A stretch of DNA of 64,000 nucleotides from positions 166,146-230,145 of the forward strand of contig JAXEIF010000007.1 in assembly GCA_034120015.1 (NCBI GenBank), given 5' to 3'. Positions 1-8,181 of this stretch are shown one piece after another; position 1 is the stretch's first letter; each line of letters starts with the position of its first letter. Source of the stretch: CALXOJ01 sp034120015. Lineage in GTDB: Bacteria > Spirochaetota > Spirochaetia > JAFGXN01. Below the pieces are notes generated by a model that made no database searches, was not told the origin of the DNA, and saw only the letters and a list, made by a program, of their open reading frames with translations. The position numbers and the translations under genes were made by a program.

Positions 1-205
1 ATGTCACCACATTTTTAAACGAAACCTTGCCTGCTTTATTCAAAGCAATCAGTTCTTTGTACGTTCCGATCGGAGACGATCCCGTCGGAAGACCCAAAAC
101 AAACGGATTTTCGGACGTTGGGGCAAAATCATTAATTCTTTTTGCCACGTAATTCGCAATCCATTTTGACAGCCGTTCGTAATCCGGTTCAATAATCAAA
201 CGCAT
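1..205 (-). CDS. nagB: Glucosamine-6-phosphate deaminase, N-terminal part (runs off the left edge)
   Basis: NagB converts glucosamine-6-phosphate to fructose-6-phosphate and ammonia, the last step in using amino sugars from chitin, mucin or recycled peptidoglycan. Only the first 68 codons are in the window. Reading leftward from the ATG at 205, the product starts MRLIIEPDYERLSKWIANY and continues with FVLGLPTGSSPIGTYKEL and GKVSFKNVVT. These match the conserved N-terminus and the sugar-phosphate loop (LGLPTGS) of the family. An AGGAGTGG-type ribosome binding site precedes the ATG. The catalytic Asp and Glu residues lie beyond the edge. The gene follows the unknown gene at 217-1011 on the same strand after 11 bp, so the two may be co-transcribed. 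A NagZ-like enzyme at 9.2 kb could supply amino sugars, but it is not in the same operon. Confidence 0.9.
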   Translation of the reverse strand, partial: MRLIIEPDYERLSKWIANYVAKRINDFAPTSENPFVLGLPTGSSPIGTYKELIALNKAGKVSFKNVVT

Positions 206-216
206 CTTTCCACTCC

Positions 217-1011
217 TTATAACATTCCGCGCCAAAAACGGAAATGATTTTCTTCTATATCTTTAATCTTCGGCATCGAAAAAAATTTGAATCCCTTATC
301 GGAGGCAAACATAAATCCGTGACGAATCAAAGAATATGAAATCCTGTTTAAATTATTATCAAGACCGAGACCTTTTGTCAATTTATTCGGGCGTAATTTC
401 AGTTCCAAAATTGCGGAATGAAGTTTGGAAGGATGAATTCCCGGAATCGGAGAGGGAATCAGTGAATTTTTATCCCAATCCGAAAGAAAGGATTCTTCGT
501 CAAACTCAAGCTGTGTATATAAAACCGTCGGTGCACTTTTGGCATTTTCTCTTTTTGTGATTTTGGCTCCGAAATCGAGATAATTTTGACGGGTAAGAAT
601 CAGCATGCGTAGCGGATCGATCAATGCAAAAAGACGCAAAACTTCGGGAGACCGCAATGTCAAATCATGATTGGCTGCCTCCAGTTTAAGAACGGAACCG
701 TCCGGATTGGTCAGATACAAATTTAAAATCGATCCGATATCGATATGTTCCAAAACACGATAACAGGATATAAATTTTGTCGCTTTCGGACGTCCGTCGC
801 TGTGCGGATGCATTGCCGAAAATGCTGTCTCAATATCGAAAAAATCGGACCGGAAATTCGAATCGATTTCCGCAAAAATCACCTTTCCGTCGTAATAACG
901 GGTCGAACCCGAGATATAATGCATCGCAAACTGTTCCGGTTTCAGTTGGGAAGCAATCAAAGCCTCCTGAGGATGTAAAACCGCATATAAATGATTTGTA
1001 TATTCCATCAT
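217..1011 (-). CDS. Conserved-looking protein of unknown function
   Basis: A 264-residue protein that I do not recognise. It has no signal peptide or membrane segment and is mixed alpha/beta in composition, with many Phe, Leu and Asp residues, so it is probably cytoplasmic. I chose the ATG at 1011 because it overlaps the stop of the pyrophosphatase gene (TAATG) with a G-rich run just upstream, which suggests coupled translation. A TTG nine bases further upstream is an alternative start. It sits between hppA and nagB on one strand with no room for separate promoters, so it is probably in their operon. No catalytic motif is visible. It could be a small-molecule or nucleotide-associated protein, but the sequence does not decide this. 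Confidence 0.75.
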   Translation of the reverse strand: MMEYTNHLYAVLHPQEALIASQLKPEQFAMHYISGSTRYYDGKVIFAEIDSNFRSDFFDIETAFSAMHPHSDGRPKATKFISCYRVLEHIDIGSILNLYLTNPDGSVLKLEAANHDLTLRSPEVLRLFALIDPLRMLILTRQNYLDFGAKITKRENAKSAPTVLYTQLEFDEESFLSDWDKNSLIPSPIPGIHPSKLHSAILELKLRPNKLTKGLGLDNNLNRISYSLIRHGFMFASDKGFKFFSMPKIKDIEENHFRFWRGML

Positions 1012-3110
1012 TACCCCCAATACACTTTCAGCAACGGCGCAATCACCAGTGAAACGATTGCCATCAGTTTAATCAATATATTCAGCGACGGACCGGCCGT
1101 ATCTTTAAACGGGTCACCGACCGTATCTCCGACAACGGATGCTTTATGTGCGTCACTTCCTTTTCCTCCGCTGTGACCGGATTCAATCATTTTCTTTGCA
1201 TTATCCCATGCTCCGCCGGAATTGGACATAAAGATTGCCAAAACGATTCCGCTTACAGTCACGCCGACCAAAAGCCCCATCAGCATATCAATACCGCCCA
1301 GAAAACCGACAGCGACCGGTGTAGCGGTTGCCAGCAAACCGGGAAGAATCATTTCACGCAAAGCAGCACTGGTAGAAATGGAAACACATTTATCGTAATC
1401 CGGTTTTTCCGTTTCGGTGAGAATGCCCGGATGTTCACGGAACTGTCGCCTTACCTCTTCAATCATTTTAAATGCGGCCTTTCCGATTGCTCCCATAGCC
1501 AATGCCGAAAAAAGATAAGGAATCATCGCCCCCACAATAAGTCCGATTAAAACGGGAACCCGGGTCAGACTGAGAAGTTCATCCCCCACTCCGGCCTGCT
1601 GCTTAAACGAAGAAAAAAGAATAATGGCCGTTAAGGCTGCCGACCCGATGGCAAATCCTTTTCCGATGGCGGCAGTTGTATTACCGACAGCGTCCAGACC
1701 GTCCGTAATTTCACGTACACGCTTCGGATATTCGGCCATCACAGCCAAACCGCCGGCATTATCGGCAATCGGACCGTAAGCATCGACGGCCAGCTCAATG
1801 CCGAGCGTAATCAGCATACCGACTGCAGCCAGAGAAACGCAGTAAAGACCGCCGAGGGCATAGGAAATCAAAATAGAAACACAAATCAGCAATACAGGCA
1901 CCAGCGTCGAAAGCATACCGACCCCCATTCCGGTAATGATATTGGTTGCCGCGCCGGTTTCGCTGGCTTTAACGATTTTACACACCGGTTTGCGATCCGT
2001 TCCCGTATAATATTCAGTTGTCATGCCAATGGCAATTCCGCAGACCAAACCGATTACGGTCGACAAAAAAAGATACAACCAGGAAACACCGTTTCCGTAA
2101 GTCCGGTCACCGATGAAAAAATAAATCAACGGTGCGGAAAGAATCAGCGCCAACGCGCCCGCGGAAAAGGTACCGATATTCAGAGCTGTCTGCGGATTCT
2201 TTCCCTCTTTGGTCCGAACGAGAAAAACACCGGCAATCGAACACAACAACCCCAGAGAGGCAAGCAACAGCGGTAAAGAAACCAATCGAAACGGAAGCCC
2301 TTCGGAAGCACCGGTAACGGCCAGTCCGAGAATCATCGAACCGACCAGAGTTCCGGCAAACGATTCGAAAAGGTCGGCCCCCATACCGGCAACGTCACCG
2401 ACATTGTCTCCGACATTGTCCGCAATAACGGCCGGATTGGAGGGATGATCTTCGGGAATCCCGGCCTCCACTTTACCGACCAAATCGGCACCGACATCGG
2501 CCGCTTTGGTAAAAATACCGCCGCCGACACGGGAGAACAACGCAATCGTGCTGGCACCGAGCGAAAACGCGGACAAAAGCGGGAAAACCGTACCGATAAA
2601 ATAAGCAGAGTCGGACGAAATTTCTTTTCCGGTAACAGCAGTGAACACTGTCACCGAAAAAACCAAAATCAGTGCCAGACCGCCCAATGTTAAACCAACA
2701 ACACCCAACCCCATAACACTGCCGCCGGAAAAGGCCACTTTCAACGCTTTCTGCTGCCCTCCTTTCAAAGCGGCTTCCGTCGTACGCCCGTTGGCAGCCG
2801 TTGCCACCTTCATCCCGATAAAACCGGCCGCAGCCGAAGCAAAGGCGCCGAGGATAAAAGCCAATCCCTGAAAGCGGAGAATGCCGTGGTTAAGAACAGC
2901 CATAGCCAGAGCAATTGTAAAAACAAAAGGAATCAGGACGCGGTATTCTTTAAACAAAAATGCCATCGCACCTCCGGCGATAGCCCCGGAAATTTCTTTC
3001 AGACGACCGTTTTCAAGCGGCTGTCTGAAAATCCATAACGCTTTCCAAAGGCAAAACAGAAACGCAAAAAGAGCAGCAGCACCGGTTGCCGCAATGACAG
3101 ACACATTCAT
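1011..3110 (-). CDS. hppA: Membrane-bound ion-pumping inorganic pyrophosphatase (K+-dependent type)
   Basis: An integral membrane pyrophosphatase of 699 residues, the usual family length, with about 16 hydrophobic helices. It couples pyrophosphate hydrolysis to H+ or Na+ export. The acidic substrate site is visible as DVGADLVGKVE and DNVGDNVGDVAGMGADLFES, together with the C-terminal GDTVGDPFKDTAGPSLN. The signature GNTTAAIGKGFAIGSA carries Ala where K+-independent enzymes have Lys, which places it in the K+-dependent class. That class contains both Na+ and H+ pumps, so the ion cannot be fixed here. The ATG at 3110 has GGAAGG upstream. It is probably the first gene of an operon with the two downstream genes and would let a fermentative cell recover energy from biosynthetic pyrophosphate. 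Confidence 0.95.
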   Translation of the reverse strand: MNVSVIAATGAAALFAFLFCLWKALWIFRQPLENGRLKEISGAIAGGAMAFLFKEYRVLIPFVFTIALAMAVLNHGILRFQGLAFILGAFASAAAGFIGMKVATAANGRTTEAALKGGQQKALKVAFSGGSVMGLGVVGLTLGGLALILVFSVTVFTAVTGKEISSDSAYFIGTVFPLLSAFSLGASTIALFSRVGGGIFTKAADVGADLVGKVEAGIPEDHPSNPAVIADNVGDNVGDVAGMGADLFESFAGTLVGSMILGLAVTGASEGLPFRLVSLPLLLASLGLLCSIAGVFLVRTKEGKNPQTALNIGTFSAGALALILSAPLIYFFIGDRTYGNGVSWLYLFLSTVIGLVCGIAIGMTTEYYTGTDRKPVCKIVKASETGAATNIITGMGVGMLSTLVPVLLICVSILISYALGGLYCVSLAAVGMLITLGIELAVDAYGPIADNAGGLAVMAEYPKRVREITDGLDAVGNTTAAIGKGFAIGSAALTAIILFSSFKQQAGVGDELLSLTRVPVLIGLIVGAMIPYLFSALAMGAIGKAAFKMIEEVRRQFREHPGILTETEKPDYDKCVSISTSAALREMILPGLLATATPVAVGFLGGIDMLMGLLVGVTVSGIVLAIFMSNSGGAWDNAKKMIESGHSGGKGSDAHKASVVGDTVGDPFKDTAGPSLNILIKLMAIVSLVIAPLLKVYWG

Positions 3111-3139
3111 GATGGCCTTCCTTCGATGAAAGATGTTTT

Positions 3140-3169
3140 ATTTTAACATGAAGCAATAAAATTTAACAA
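3140..3169 (-). promoter_or_regulatory. Probable sigma-70 promoter for hppA
   Basis: On the minus strand TTGTTA (3169-3164) is followed after 18 bp by TAAAAT (3145-3140), about 30 bp before the hppA ATG. It lies back to back with the hemerythrin promoter in a very AT-rich 130-bp gap. The match is moderate. Confidence 0.45.
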
Positions 3170-3183
3170 GAAAAAAAAATCTC

Positions 3184-3212
3184 TTGACGAGAATTTTTTA
3201 TTTTAATATTAT
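3184..3212 (+). promoter_or_regulatory. Sigma-70 promoter for the bacteriohemerythrin gene
   Basis: TTGACG at 3184-3189, a 17-bp spacer and TATTAT at 3207-3212. Each hexamer matches consensus at five of six positions. The predicted transcript starts about 20 bp before the GAGG ribosome binding site at 3232. Confidence 0.7.
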
Positions 3213-3241
3213 AACTTATATGTTGTTTCATGAGGTAAGAT

Positions 3242-3649
3242 ATGATTGAATGGTCGGCCCGTTTTTCGGTATCGGACAACAGCATCGATACGCAGCATCA
3301 GCAGCTTTTTTCAATTATGAATGAAATAATCGATGGCATGAAATCGGGCAAATGCGACGACCGCAATTTTATTGCCGCAATTTTAAATAAACTTTTGGAA
3401 TACACGCAGTACCATTTCCGGGAAGAAGAAATCCGATTCAATGCAACTCCCTATCCGTTAAAAGCGGAACATGTACGTGCCCACAAAGATTTTACCAAAC
3501 TGGTTGCCGAAAAGATTGCGAATAAAGACAAAGGGATTCCATGCCTGAATGCAACCGAAATTGCCAACATTGCCTACAACTGGCTGTGTCAGCACATTTT
3601 AAAATTCGACAAAACCTATATCGAATATATTAACGGAACAAAAAAATAA
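3242..3649 (+). CDS. Bacteriohemerythrin (di-iron oxygen-binding protein)
   Basis: A single-domain hemerythrin of 135 residues. The full set of di-iron ligands is in place: His19, His58 and Glu62 (HxxxE), His77 and His81 (HxxxH), and His118 and Asp123 (HxxxxD). The N-terminal IEWSARFSVSDNSIDTQHQQL is typical. Bacteriohemerythrins bind O2 reversibly; in microaerophiles and anaerobes they are thought to act as oxygen sensors, carriers or scavengers. The ATG has GAGGTAAG six bases upstream. It is monocistronic and has its own promoter. No partner gene nearby indicates a more specific role. It has no signalling domain, so a stand-alone O2-binding or detoxifying role is likely. Confidence 0.93.
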   Translation: MIEWSARFSVSDNSIDTQHQQLFSIMNEIIDGMKSGKCDDRNFIAAILNKLLEYTQYHFREEEIRFNATPYPLKAEHVRAHKDFTKLVAEKIANKDKGIPCLNATEIANIAYNWLCQHILKFDKTYIEYINGTKK

Positions 3650-3666
3650 AACACCCGTGTTGTGCG

Positions 3667-3876
3667 CTACAAAATAGGAGGAAGATCTTTTTTTCCTATC
3701 ACCGATTCCAAATTGGCCCGTTTTACGGCATCATAGACTTCGCTCCGAAAGATTTGAACGGAACGGGGAGCGTCTATCCCTATTTTGACCGTTTCACCGC
3801 AAACATCAACCAGCGTGATTCTGATATGGTCGTCAATAATAATCGATTCGTTCTTGCGACGCGAAAGAATTAACAT
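3667..3876 (-). CDS. csrA: Carbon storage / flagellin translational regulator CsrA
   Basis: A 69-residue RNA-binding protein that starts MLILSRRKNESIIIDD and contains VKIGIDAPRSVQIFRSEVYDAV, the standard CsrA fold with the RNA-contacting N-terminal strand and the second conserved Arg. The frame is open further upstream, but the ATG at 3876 is the family start and has AAGGAG before it. It overlaps the end of fliW by 7 bases, so the two are translationally coupled. In known systems CsrA represses flagellin (and other) translation, and FliW binds CsrA to release this block when flagellin has been exported. Its place at the end of a hook-junction operon fits that loop. Confidence 0.95.
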   Translation of the reverse strand: MLILSRRKNESIIIDDHIRITLVDVCGETVKIGIDAPRSVQIFRSEVYDAVKRANLESVIGKKDLPPIL

Positions 3877-4331
3877 GGAGATTCTCCTTTTTTTCTTAAC
3901 TCCGCAAGTTCTCCGATGACATCGTGACGGGTTCGGTAATCGGGATTCCGGGAAATACACTGACACCCCTTCCCGGTTTCCTTATTAAAAACAAGAGGTC
4001 CCTGCAGATTAGCCGTAATCATCGGAACATCATTAAAATTAACAATGACAAATACAAGCAGCTCCGTATCTTTTCCCGGTTCCATTTCCAAAGGCAGTAA
4101 ATCGGCGTCATCAACATCCAGCCGGTAATCGGGACGGAAAATTTCCGGACTCATTACGGCAAAGGACAGGTAAGGCTCCGTTAAGGCCTGAAGATAAAAA
4201 TACGGAGGATGTCCCGAATCCACCAGCGCAAATCTGGTCAGTTCAGGCAACCCGAGAAGACCGCAGGGAAAATCAAATACCTGACGATCGTCAATTTCTA
4301 TCTCTCCCAAAACCGTTGATTTAATTTTCAT
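3870..4331 (-). CDS. fliW: Flagellar assembly factor FliW
   Basis: 153 residues, the normal size for FliW. The N-terminus MKIKSTVLGEIEIDD and the motif VFDFPCGLLGLPELTRFAL are characteristic, as is the C-terminal NLQGPLVFN. FliW binds flagellin in the cytoplasm. When flagellin is exported, FliW is freed to bind CsrA and lift its repression. The ATG has GAGG eight bases upstream. The gene starts 5 bp after flgL and overlaps csrA, so the hook-junction proteins and the regulator pair are made from one message. Confidence 0.95.
   Translation of the reverse strand: MKIKSTVLGEIEIDDRQVFDFPCGLLGLPELTRFALVDSGHPPYFYLQALTEPYLSFAVMSPEIFRPDYRLDVDDADLLPLEMEPGKDTELLVFVIVNFNDVPMITANLQGPLVFNKETGKGCQCISRNPDYRTRHDVIGELAELRKKGESPC
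3877..3887 (-). promoter_or_regulatory. Hairpin-forming ribosome binding site of csrA
   Basis: On the minus strand the csrA leader reads AAGGAGAATCTCC directly before the ATG. GGAG can pair with CTCC across a three-base loop and mask the ribosome binding site. The AAGGA within it fits the ANGGA core that CsrA proteins bind, so autoregulation is possible. The stem is only 4 bp and lies inside the fliW coding sequence (Lys-Gly-Glu-Ser-Pro). Confidence 0.3.
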
Positions 4332-4336
4332 TTCAA

Positions 4337-5590
4337 TTACCTCAAGAAATCCATTAAAGTCGGCTGTAAAACTTTTGCCGTTGTCTGCAGAGTCGCCTTA
4401 TGCATATTCTGCAGATCCTGCATTTCCACAATCGACTGAGCCAAATCATCCGGTGTTTTTCCCAGCTGTTTGTTATTCATATCGGCATACTGCGGAATAT
4501 CGAGTGTCAGACGGGACATGACCGTATCCAGCCGCTGTTCGAGGTTTCCGATATGGGCAATTTTTGTCAAAAGGTTATCCTGAGCGACAGAAATACCTTT
4601 TAGCCCCTTTCCGCCCGCATCGAGTGCATTGTTTTTATACAACTGGTCTCTCAGCCGTATCACCTCATCAAAAATCGAACCTCCGGAGCGGATGACACCG
4701 CCCGCAAGATTATACGGCGGAAGCTGATTCTGCTCGATAAATCCGAGATCGCTTAATACGGTTCCGTTACCCGCATCTTCCAGCCAAATCTGATGCGGTT
4801 CGGTTGCTTCGAGAGTAATCGAACCTCCCGGTTCGTCGAAATAGGCCCGAACCCGCAAATCCGCCTGATTGATTTTGTTGATAATTGTGTGAATATTGTC
4901 ACCGGCAGAAAGCGGAATGGTTTTTCCGTCAATCATAATGGCGGAATCCTGCAAAACACGGTATCCGAGCGCATTAAACGGAGAATAAATACGGTCGTAA
5001 TTGGCCCAGAACAAATGATCACCGGCATTGCCGAATTCGGCAAACCGGCCGTCCGAGATTTCCGTCGCACGCCCGCCGTTATCACCGATATATTCGACCG
5101 CAACAACAACCGGATGACCGCTTCCCTCTACGGTGCTTTCGATTGTTTTAAAAGCATCGGGAGAGCGGCGTGTTCCGGAAAACAGGGCGATTCCGTCTTC
5201 GTTACGGGTATTGGCCAAATCAATCAATCCGTAAAGATATTCGTTAAGCTGATTAGCCATGATTTTCCGGTCGGATTCGGAGTAAGTCCCGTTTGCCGCC
5301 GTTACCGCCAGCCGCCGTACATCATGAAGAATCGCGTTCGCCTGCTGCAGACTGTTTTCGGCCAGACGAATATCATCTTTCATCTGCTCGGCATTCTCCA
5401 CAAAAGTCTGAAGCCGATCGATTTTGGATGAAAGCAGAACCGAATGCGAAGCTGCCGAAGGATTATCGCGCGGATCCAAAACACGCGTATTACCGGCAAC
5501 TTTATTTGCCGTTTCGTTGCTTTTGACACCGTTTCTCCGCATGTAATACTGCATATCACGCGAAGTCATCTGCGAACTGATTCTATCCAT
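4337..5590 (-). CDS. flgL: Flagellar hook-associated protein 3 (hook-filament junction)
   Basis: 417 residues. The N-terminal helical domain (about residues 1-140, with MQYYMRR, DNPSAA and GTRNEDGIALFSGT-type motifs) and the C-terminal helix (about 340-417) are flagellin-like and pack in the filament-type D0/D1 core. The middle carries the variable domain. FlgL lies between FlgK and the filament and is exported by the flagellar type III system. The ATG at 5590 follows flgK by 4 bp, and its AGGAG lies inside the last flgK codons, so the genes are coupled. The order flgK-flgL-fliW-csrA matches the arrangement known from treponemes. Confidence 0.93.
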   Translation of the reverse strand: MDRISSQMTSRDMQYYMRRNGVKSNETANKVAGNTRVLDPRDNPSAASHSVLLSSKIDRLQTFVENAEQMKDDIRLAENSLQQANAILHDVRRLAVTAANGTYSESDRKIMANQLNEYLYGLIDLANTRNEDGIALFSGTRRSPDAFKTIESTVEGSGHPVVVAVEYIGDNGGRATEISDGRFAEFGNAGDHLFWANYDRIYSPFNALGYRVLQDSAIMIDGKTIPLSAGDNIHTIINKINQADLRVRAYFDEPGGSITLEATEPHQIWLEDAGNGTVLSDLGFIEQNQLPPYNLAGGVIRSGGSIFDEVIRLRDQLYKNNALDAGGKGLKGISVAQDNLLTKIAHIGNLEQRLDTVMSRLTLDIPQYADMNNKQLGKTPDDLAQSIVEMQDLQNMHKATLQTTAKVLQPTLMDFLR

Positions 5591-5594
5591 AAAA

Positions 5595-7466
5595 TCAGAC
5601 TCCTATACGATTAATGATAATATCCAGCATTTTATCGATCTCGTTGACAAAACGCGCCGCGGCACTGTATCCGTGTTGAAATTTAAGCATTTCCGTAAAT
5701 TCTTCGTCAATATTGACTCCTGTAACGGCCAGTTTCATATCATTCAGCTCTTTCAGGACAAGCCGTTCGTTTTCCGCTGTATCACGGGCAACGGCGCCCC
5801 TGACGCCGATATCGGCGATTCGTTCGGCAAAGAATGCATCGAAACTTTTCAGACGTCCGACCATCACTTCGTTGTTACGGATATTGGCAATAGCCTGAGC
5901 TCCCCGTCCGTCACCCAATTCGGCAGGACGCCCGTTGACACCCCATCCGGCAGCAATCTTCGTTACATCGGCCGCAATTACGGAGTTGACCTCTATCCAT
6001 CCGGCGGGGTGAGCCAACGGAGAAGTCGCATACATATCACTGCGCAGTGCGGTCACGGCATCGGCCTGTTCCCAGTTATAGGCGCCGGCTTCTCCGGATG
6101 CTGCCAGTACACCGCTGTAATTGGTCAGAAATTCGCCGCTGTCCGCCGCATAACGAATCACAAAATCGGGATTGTTTCTGTCGGCAGCCGTAACGGCGCG
6201 CAACTGCAACCGACCGTCGCTGTCCAGACGGGCAACCACCTCGCTCCCGGAAGTGTTGATTCGGCGGACAAGAGTCTCAACGGTGTCGGTCGGATAGTAA
6301 TCGACATTAACGGTGCCTTCACCTGCCGCAAATGTCAGCGTTCCCTGTAAACCGATCTGTTCCTGCGGCTGCAGAATATTGCTTCCGGTAATGCGGAACA
6401 GTCGCGTCTGATCCATAGCTCCGTCACCGTCGGAATCGAAATTCCCGTCAACATTATTGACAAACGGGTATTCGGTAAAAAAATCGACCCCTGTTTCCCC
6501 CTGCAGATTATAGGCTTTTCGATGATTCTCATTGACCAAATCAATGAAATTCACCGTCATCTGATCCAGTTTGGCAATTTCCCGTCTCAAATCGACATCA
6601 CGAAGATCCATATACGATTTCAGCTTTCCGCCGGCCATTTGAACATCTTCCCCGTTTTCGACCCAGGTTACCCGCAGATAACCTTCATTGGCGGGATCGC
6701 TGACGGTTTCGAGGTGAAAGGCTATTTTTCCCTGAAGAAGATGCCGTCCGCCCGTATGCACATTGAATTCGTCGGGATCCTGACCGTTTGTCGATACATT
6801 GATATACGATCCCAATTCCCGTACAAGAACATCTCTCTTATCGTACAGATCGTTCGGCCGGTCACCGATTCCTTCCACACGGGCAATCTCTTTGTTCAGT
6901 TCGGCAACATTATCCAAAATCTCATTGATTCGGTTAACAGCTGTCTGAACCTCCGTATTCAGCATATTCCGTACCGTTTTCAGCTGATTGTAATTTTCAT
7001 GAATATTATCGATAAGAGCCGCACCCCGTTCGCGAACCGTATCACGGACGGCCATGCTCTCGGGATTCTTTACCAGCTGCTGCCACGATGTCCAAAACTG
7101 ATCCATCAAAACGCGACCCGAAATTTCATCCGGCTCATTATAAATCCGTTCGACCTGAAGCAGATACTGATCCCGAACGCCCCAGTAACCGTCACGGGCC
7201 ATACGTCCGACAATACGTCCTTCCATCAGTTCATCTTCGATTCGCTCGACCCATACGGCATCGACGCCCTGACCAATCTGTCCCGGTGTATTTTCGCGAT
7301 TCAGATGCGGAAAATAGAGCGGCTCGGTTGCTTCCATGCGAACCCGCTGACGGGAATAGCCTTCCACACCGGCATTACTGATGTTATGTCCGACGGTGCC
7401 GACAGCTTTACTGTGAGCAATGATAGACTTTTTCCCTAACTCGATTCCGGCAAATGACGACTGCAT
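5595..7466 (-). CDS. flgK: Flagellar hook-associated protein 1
   Basis: 623 residues with the flagellar rod/hook N-terminus (SSFAGIELGKKSIIAHSKAV, then VGHNISNAGVEGYSRQRV) and the matching C-terminus (EEFTEMLKFQHGYSAAARFV, then NEIDKMLDIIINRI). FlgK joins the hook to FlgL. A middle segment around residues 310-340 contains DSDGDGAMD, which looks like a calcium-binding loop of the EF-hand or dockerin type, inside an inserted domain. The ATG has AAGGAG eight bases upstream. It follows flgN by about 87 bp, the only notable gap in the operon. FlgN is its expected export chaperone. Confidence 0.94.
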   Translation of the reverse strand: MQSSFAGIELGKKSIIAHSKAVGTVGHNISNAGVEGYSRQRVRMEATEPLYFPHLNRENTPGQIGQGVDAVWVERIEDELMEGRIVGRMARDGYWGVRDQYLLQVERIYNEPDEISGRVLMDQFWTSWQQLVKNPESMAVRDTVRERGAALIDNIHENYNQLKTVRNMLNTEVQTAVNRINEILDNVAELNKEIARVEGIGDRPNDLYDKRDVLVRELGSYINVSTNGQDPDEFNVHTGGRHLLQGKIAFHLETVSDPANEGYLRVTWVENGEDVQMAGGKLKSYMDLRDVDLRREIAKLDQMTVNFIDLVNENHRKAYNLQGETGVDFFTEYPFVNNVDGNFDSDGDGAMDQTRLFRITGSNILQPQEQIGLQGTLTFAAGEGTVNVDYYPTDTVETLVRRINTSGSEVVARLDSDGRLQLRAVTAADRNNPDFVIRYAADSGEFLTNYSGVLAASGEAGAYNWEQADAVTALRSDMYATSPLAHPAGWIEVNSVIAADVTKIAAGWGVNGRPAELGDGRGAQAIANIRNNEVMVGRLKSFDAFFAERIADIGVRGAVARDTAENERLVLKELNDMKLAVTGVNIDEEFTEMLKFQHGYSAAARFVNEIDKMLDIIINRIGV

Positions 7467-7553
7467 AATTTCACTCCTTGAAGCAGTAGTTTCCTTTTTA
7501 GTTTATCGGCATAAGAAAAAGAAGGAATTAGAAAAAAAGAATTTTTCGTTTAT

Positions 7554-8057
7554 CTACAGTTCCGTCGAAATAAAAACTGATCGGTCACTGCCGGTACCGG
7601 CGGAAAAACGGCCGTTATTGTTGTAAACACCACCCGAATTTTGTCTTGTATATGTTTCCAGAACGGAATTGACAGTCCCCGTAACCGAATAGACATAATC
7701 ATCGAGATTTTTCAGACGCCCCTGGTAAAGAACCACTTCCCGCTTCAACTCCCGATACAACTCTGTTAAGGAATTCCTCTCCTCTCCGGGAAGAAAAGCC
7801 AGAAGATCGTAAAACGAAACAGTTTCACCGACGGAAAAACGACGGCACAGCCGGGCATACCCCTCCACACGACGTTCTTCAATAAGTCGTAACCGCTCCG
7901 ACTCATCCGACAACTGTTCCAGTAATGTTTTTAACGACAGGGAATCGCGGTTCATCACCGCTGTTTTCAGCAAATCCGTCAGGCGTCCGCATTCTTTCAA
8001 AGAGACGATTTCATTTTGAAGCAAAACATGAAAGGTTTTGACGATATCTTCGCTCAA
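7554..8057 (-). CDS. flgN: Flagellar export chaperone FlgN-like protein
   Basis: A predicted helical protein of 167 residues directly upstream of flgK. Position and size, the all-helical N-terminal 130 residues with regular Leu/Glu/Arg heptads (LKECGRLTDLLKTAVMNRD) and a low-complexity Ser/Gly/Asn tail fit FlgN, the chaperone for FlgK and FlgL. Sequence similarity alone is weak, as is usual in this family. The frame is open upstream to an ATG at 8141, but that stretch is Cys/Phe-rich and unlike the family. A TTG at 8057 with AGGAG seven bases before it is the better start. It is the first gene of the operon and lies about 130 bp after a good promoter. Confidence 0.75.
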   Translation of the reverse strand: MSEDIVKTFHVLLQNEIVSLKECGRLTDLLKTAVMNRDSLSLKTLLEQLSDESERLRLIEERRVEGYARLCRRFSVGETVSFYDLLAFLPGEERNSLTELYRELKREVVLYQGRLKNLDDYVYSVTGTVNSVLETYTRQNSGGVYNNNGRFSAGTGSDRSVFISTEL

Positions 8058-8113
8058 TGTACGACTCCTGATTTTCTTTTCGGCACAGCAAAACCGATTT
8101 GTAAGAAGAAAAA

Positions 8114-8181
8114 CCTTTGAGAAGCAGAAAATTTTATTCATAAAAAGGAGGTATATATGGATAAACGGTACTTCTCAAAGG
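8114..8181. repeat. Perfect 11-bp inverted repeat spanning the start of a small ORF
   Basis: CCTTTGAGAAG at 8114-8124 and its exact complement CTTCTCAAAGG at 8171-8181, 46 bp apart. On the plus strand the loop would carry the ribosome binding site and ATG of the small ORF at 8157. On the minus strand the repeat would lie at the very 5' end of the predicted flgN operon message. About one such pair per 64 kb is expected by chance, so the position is the main reason to note it. Confidence 0.35.
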
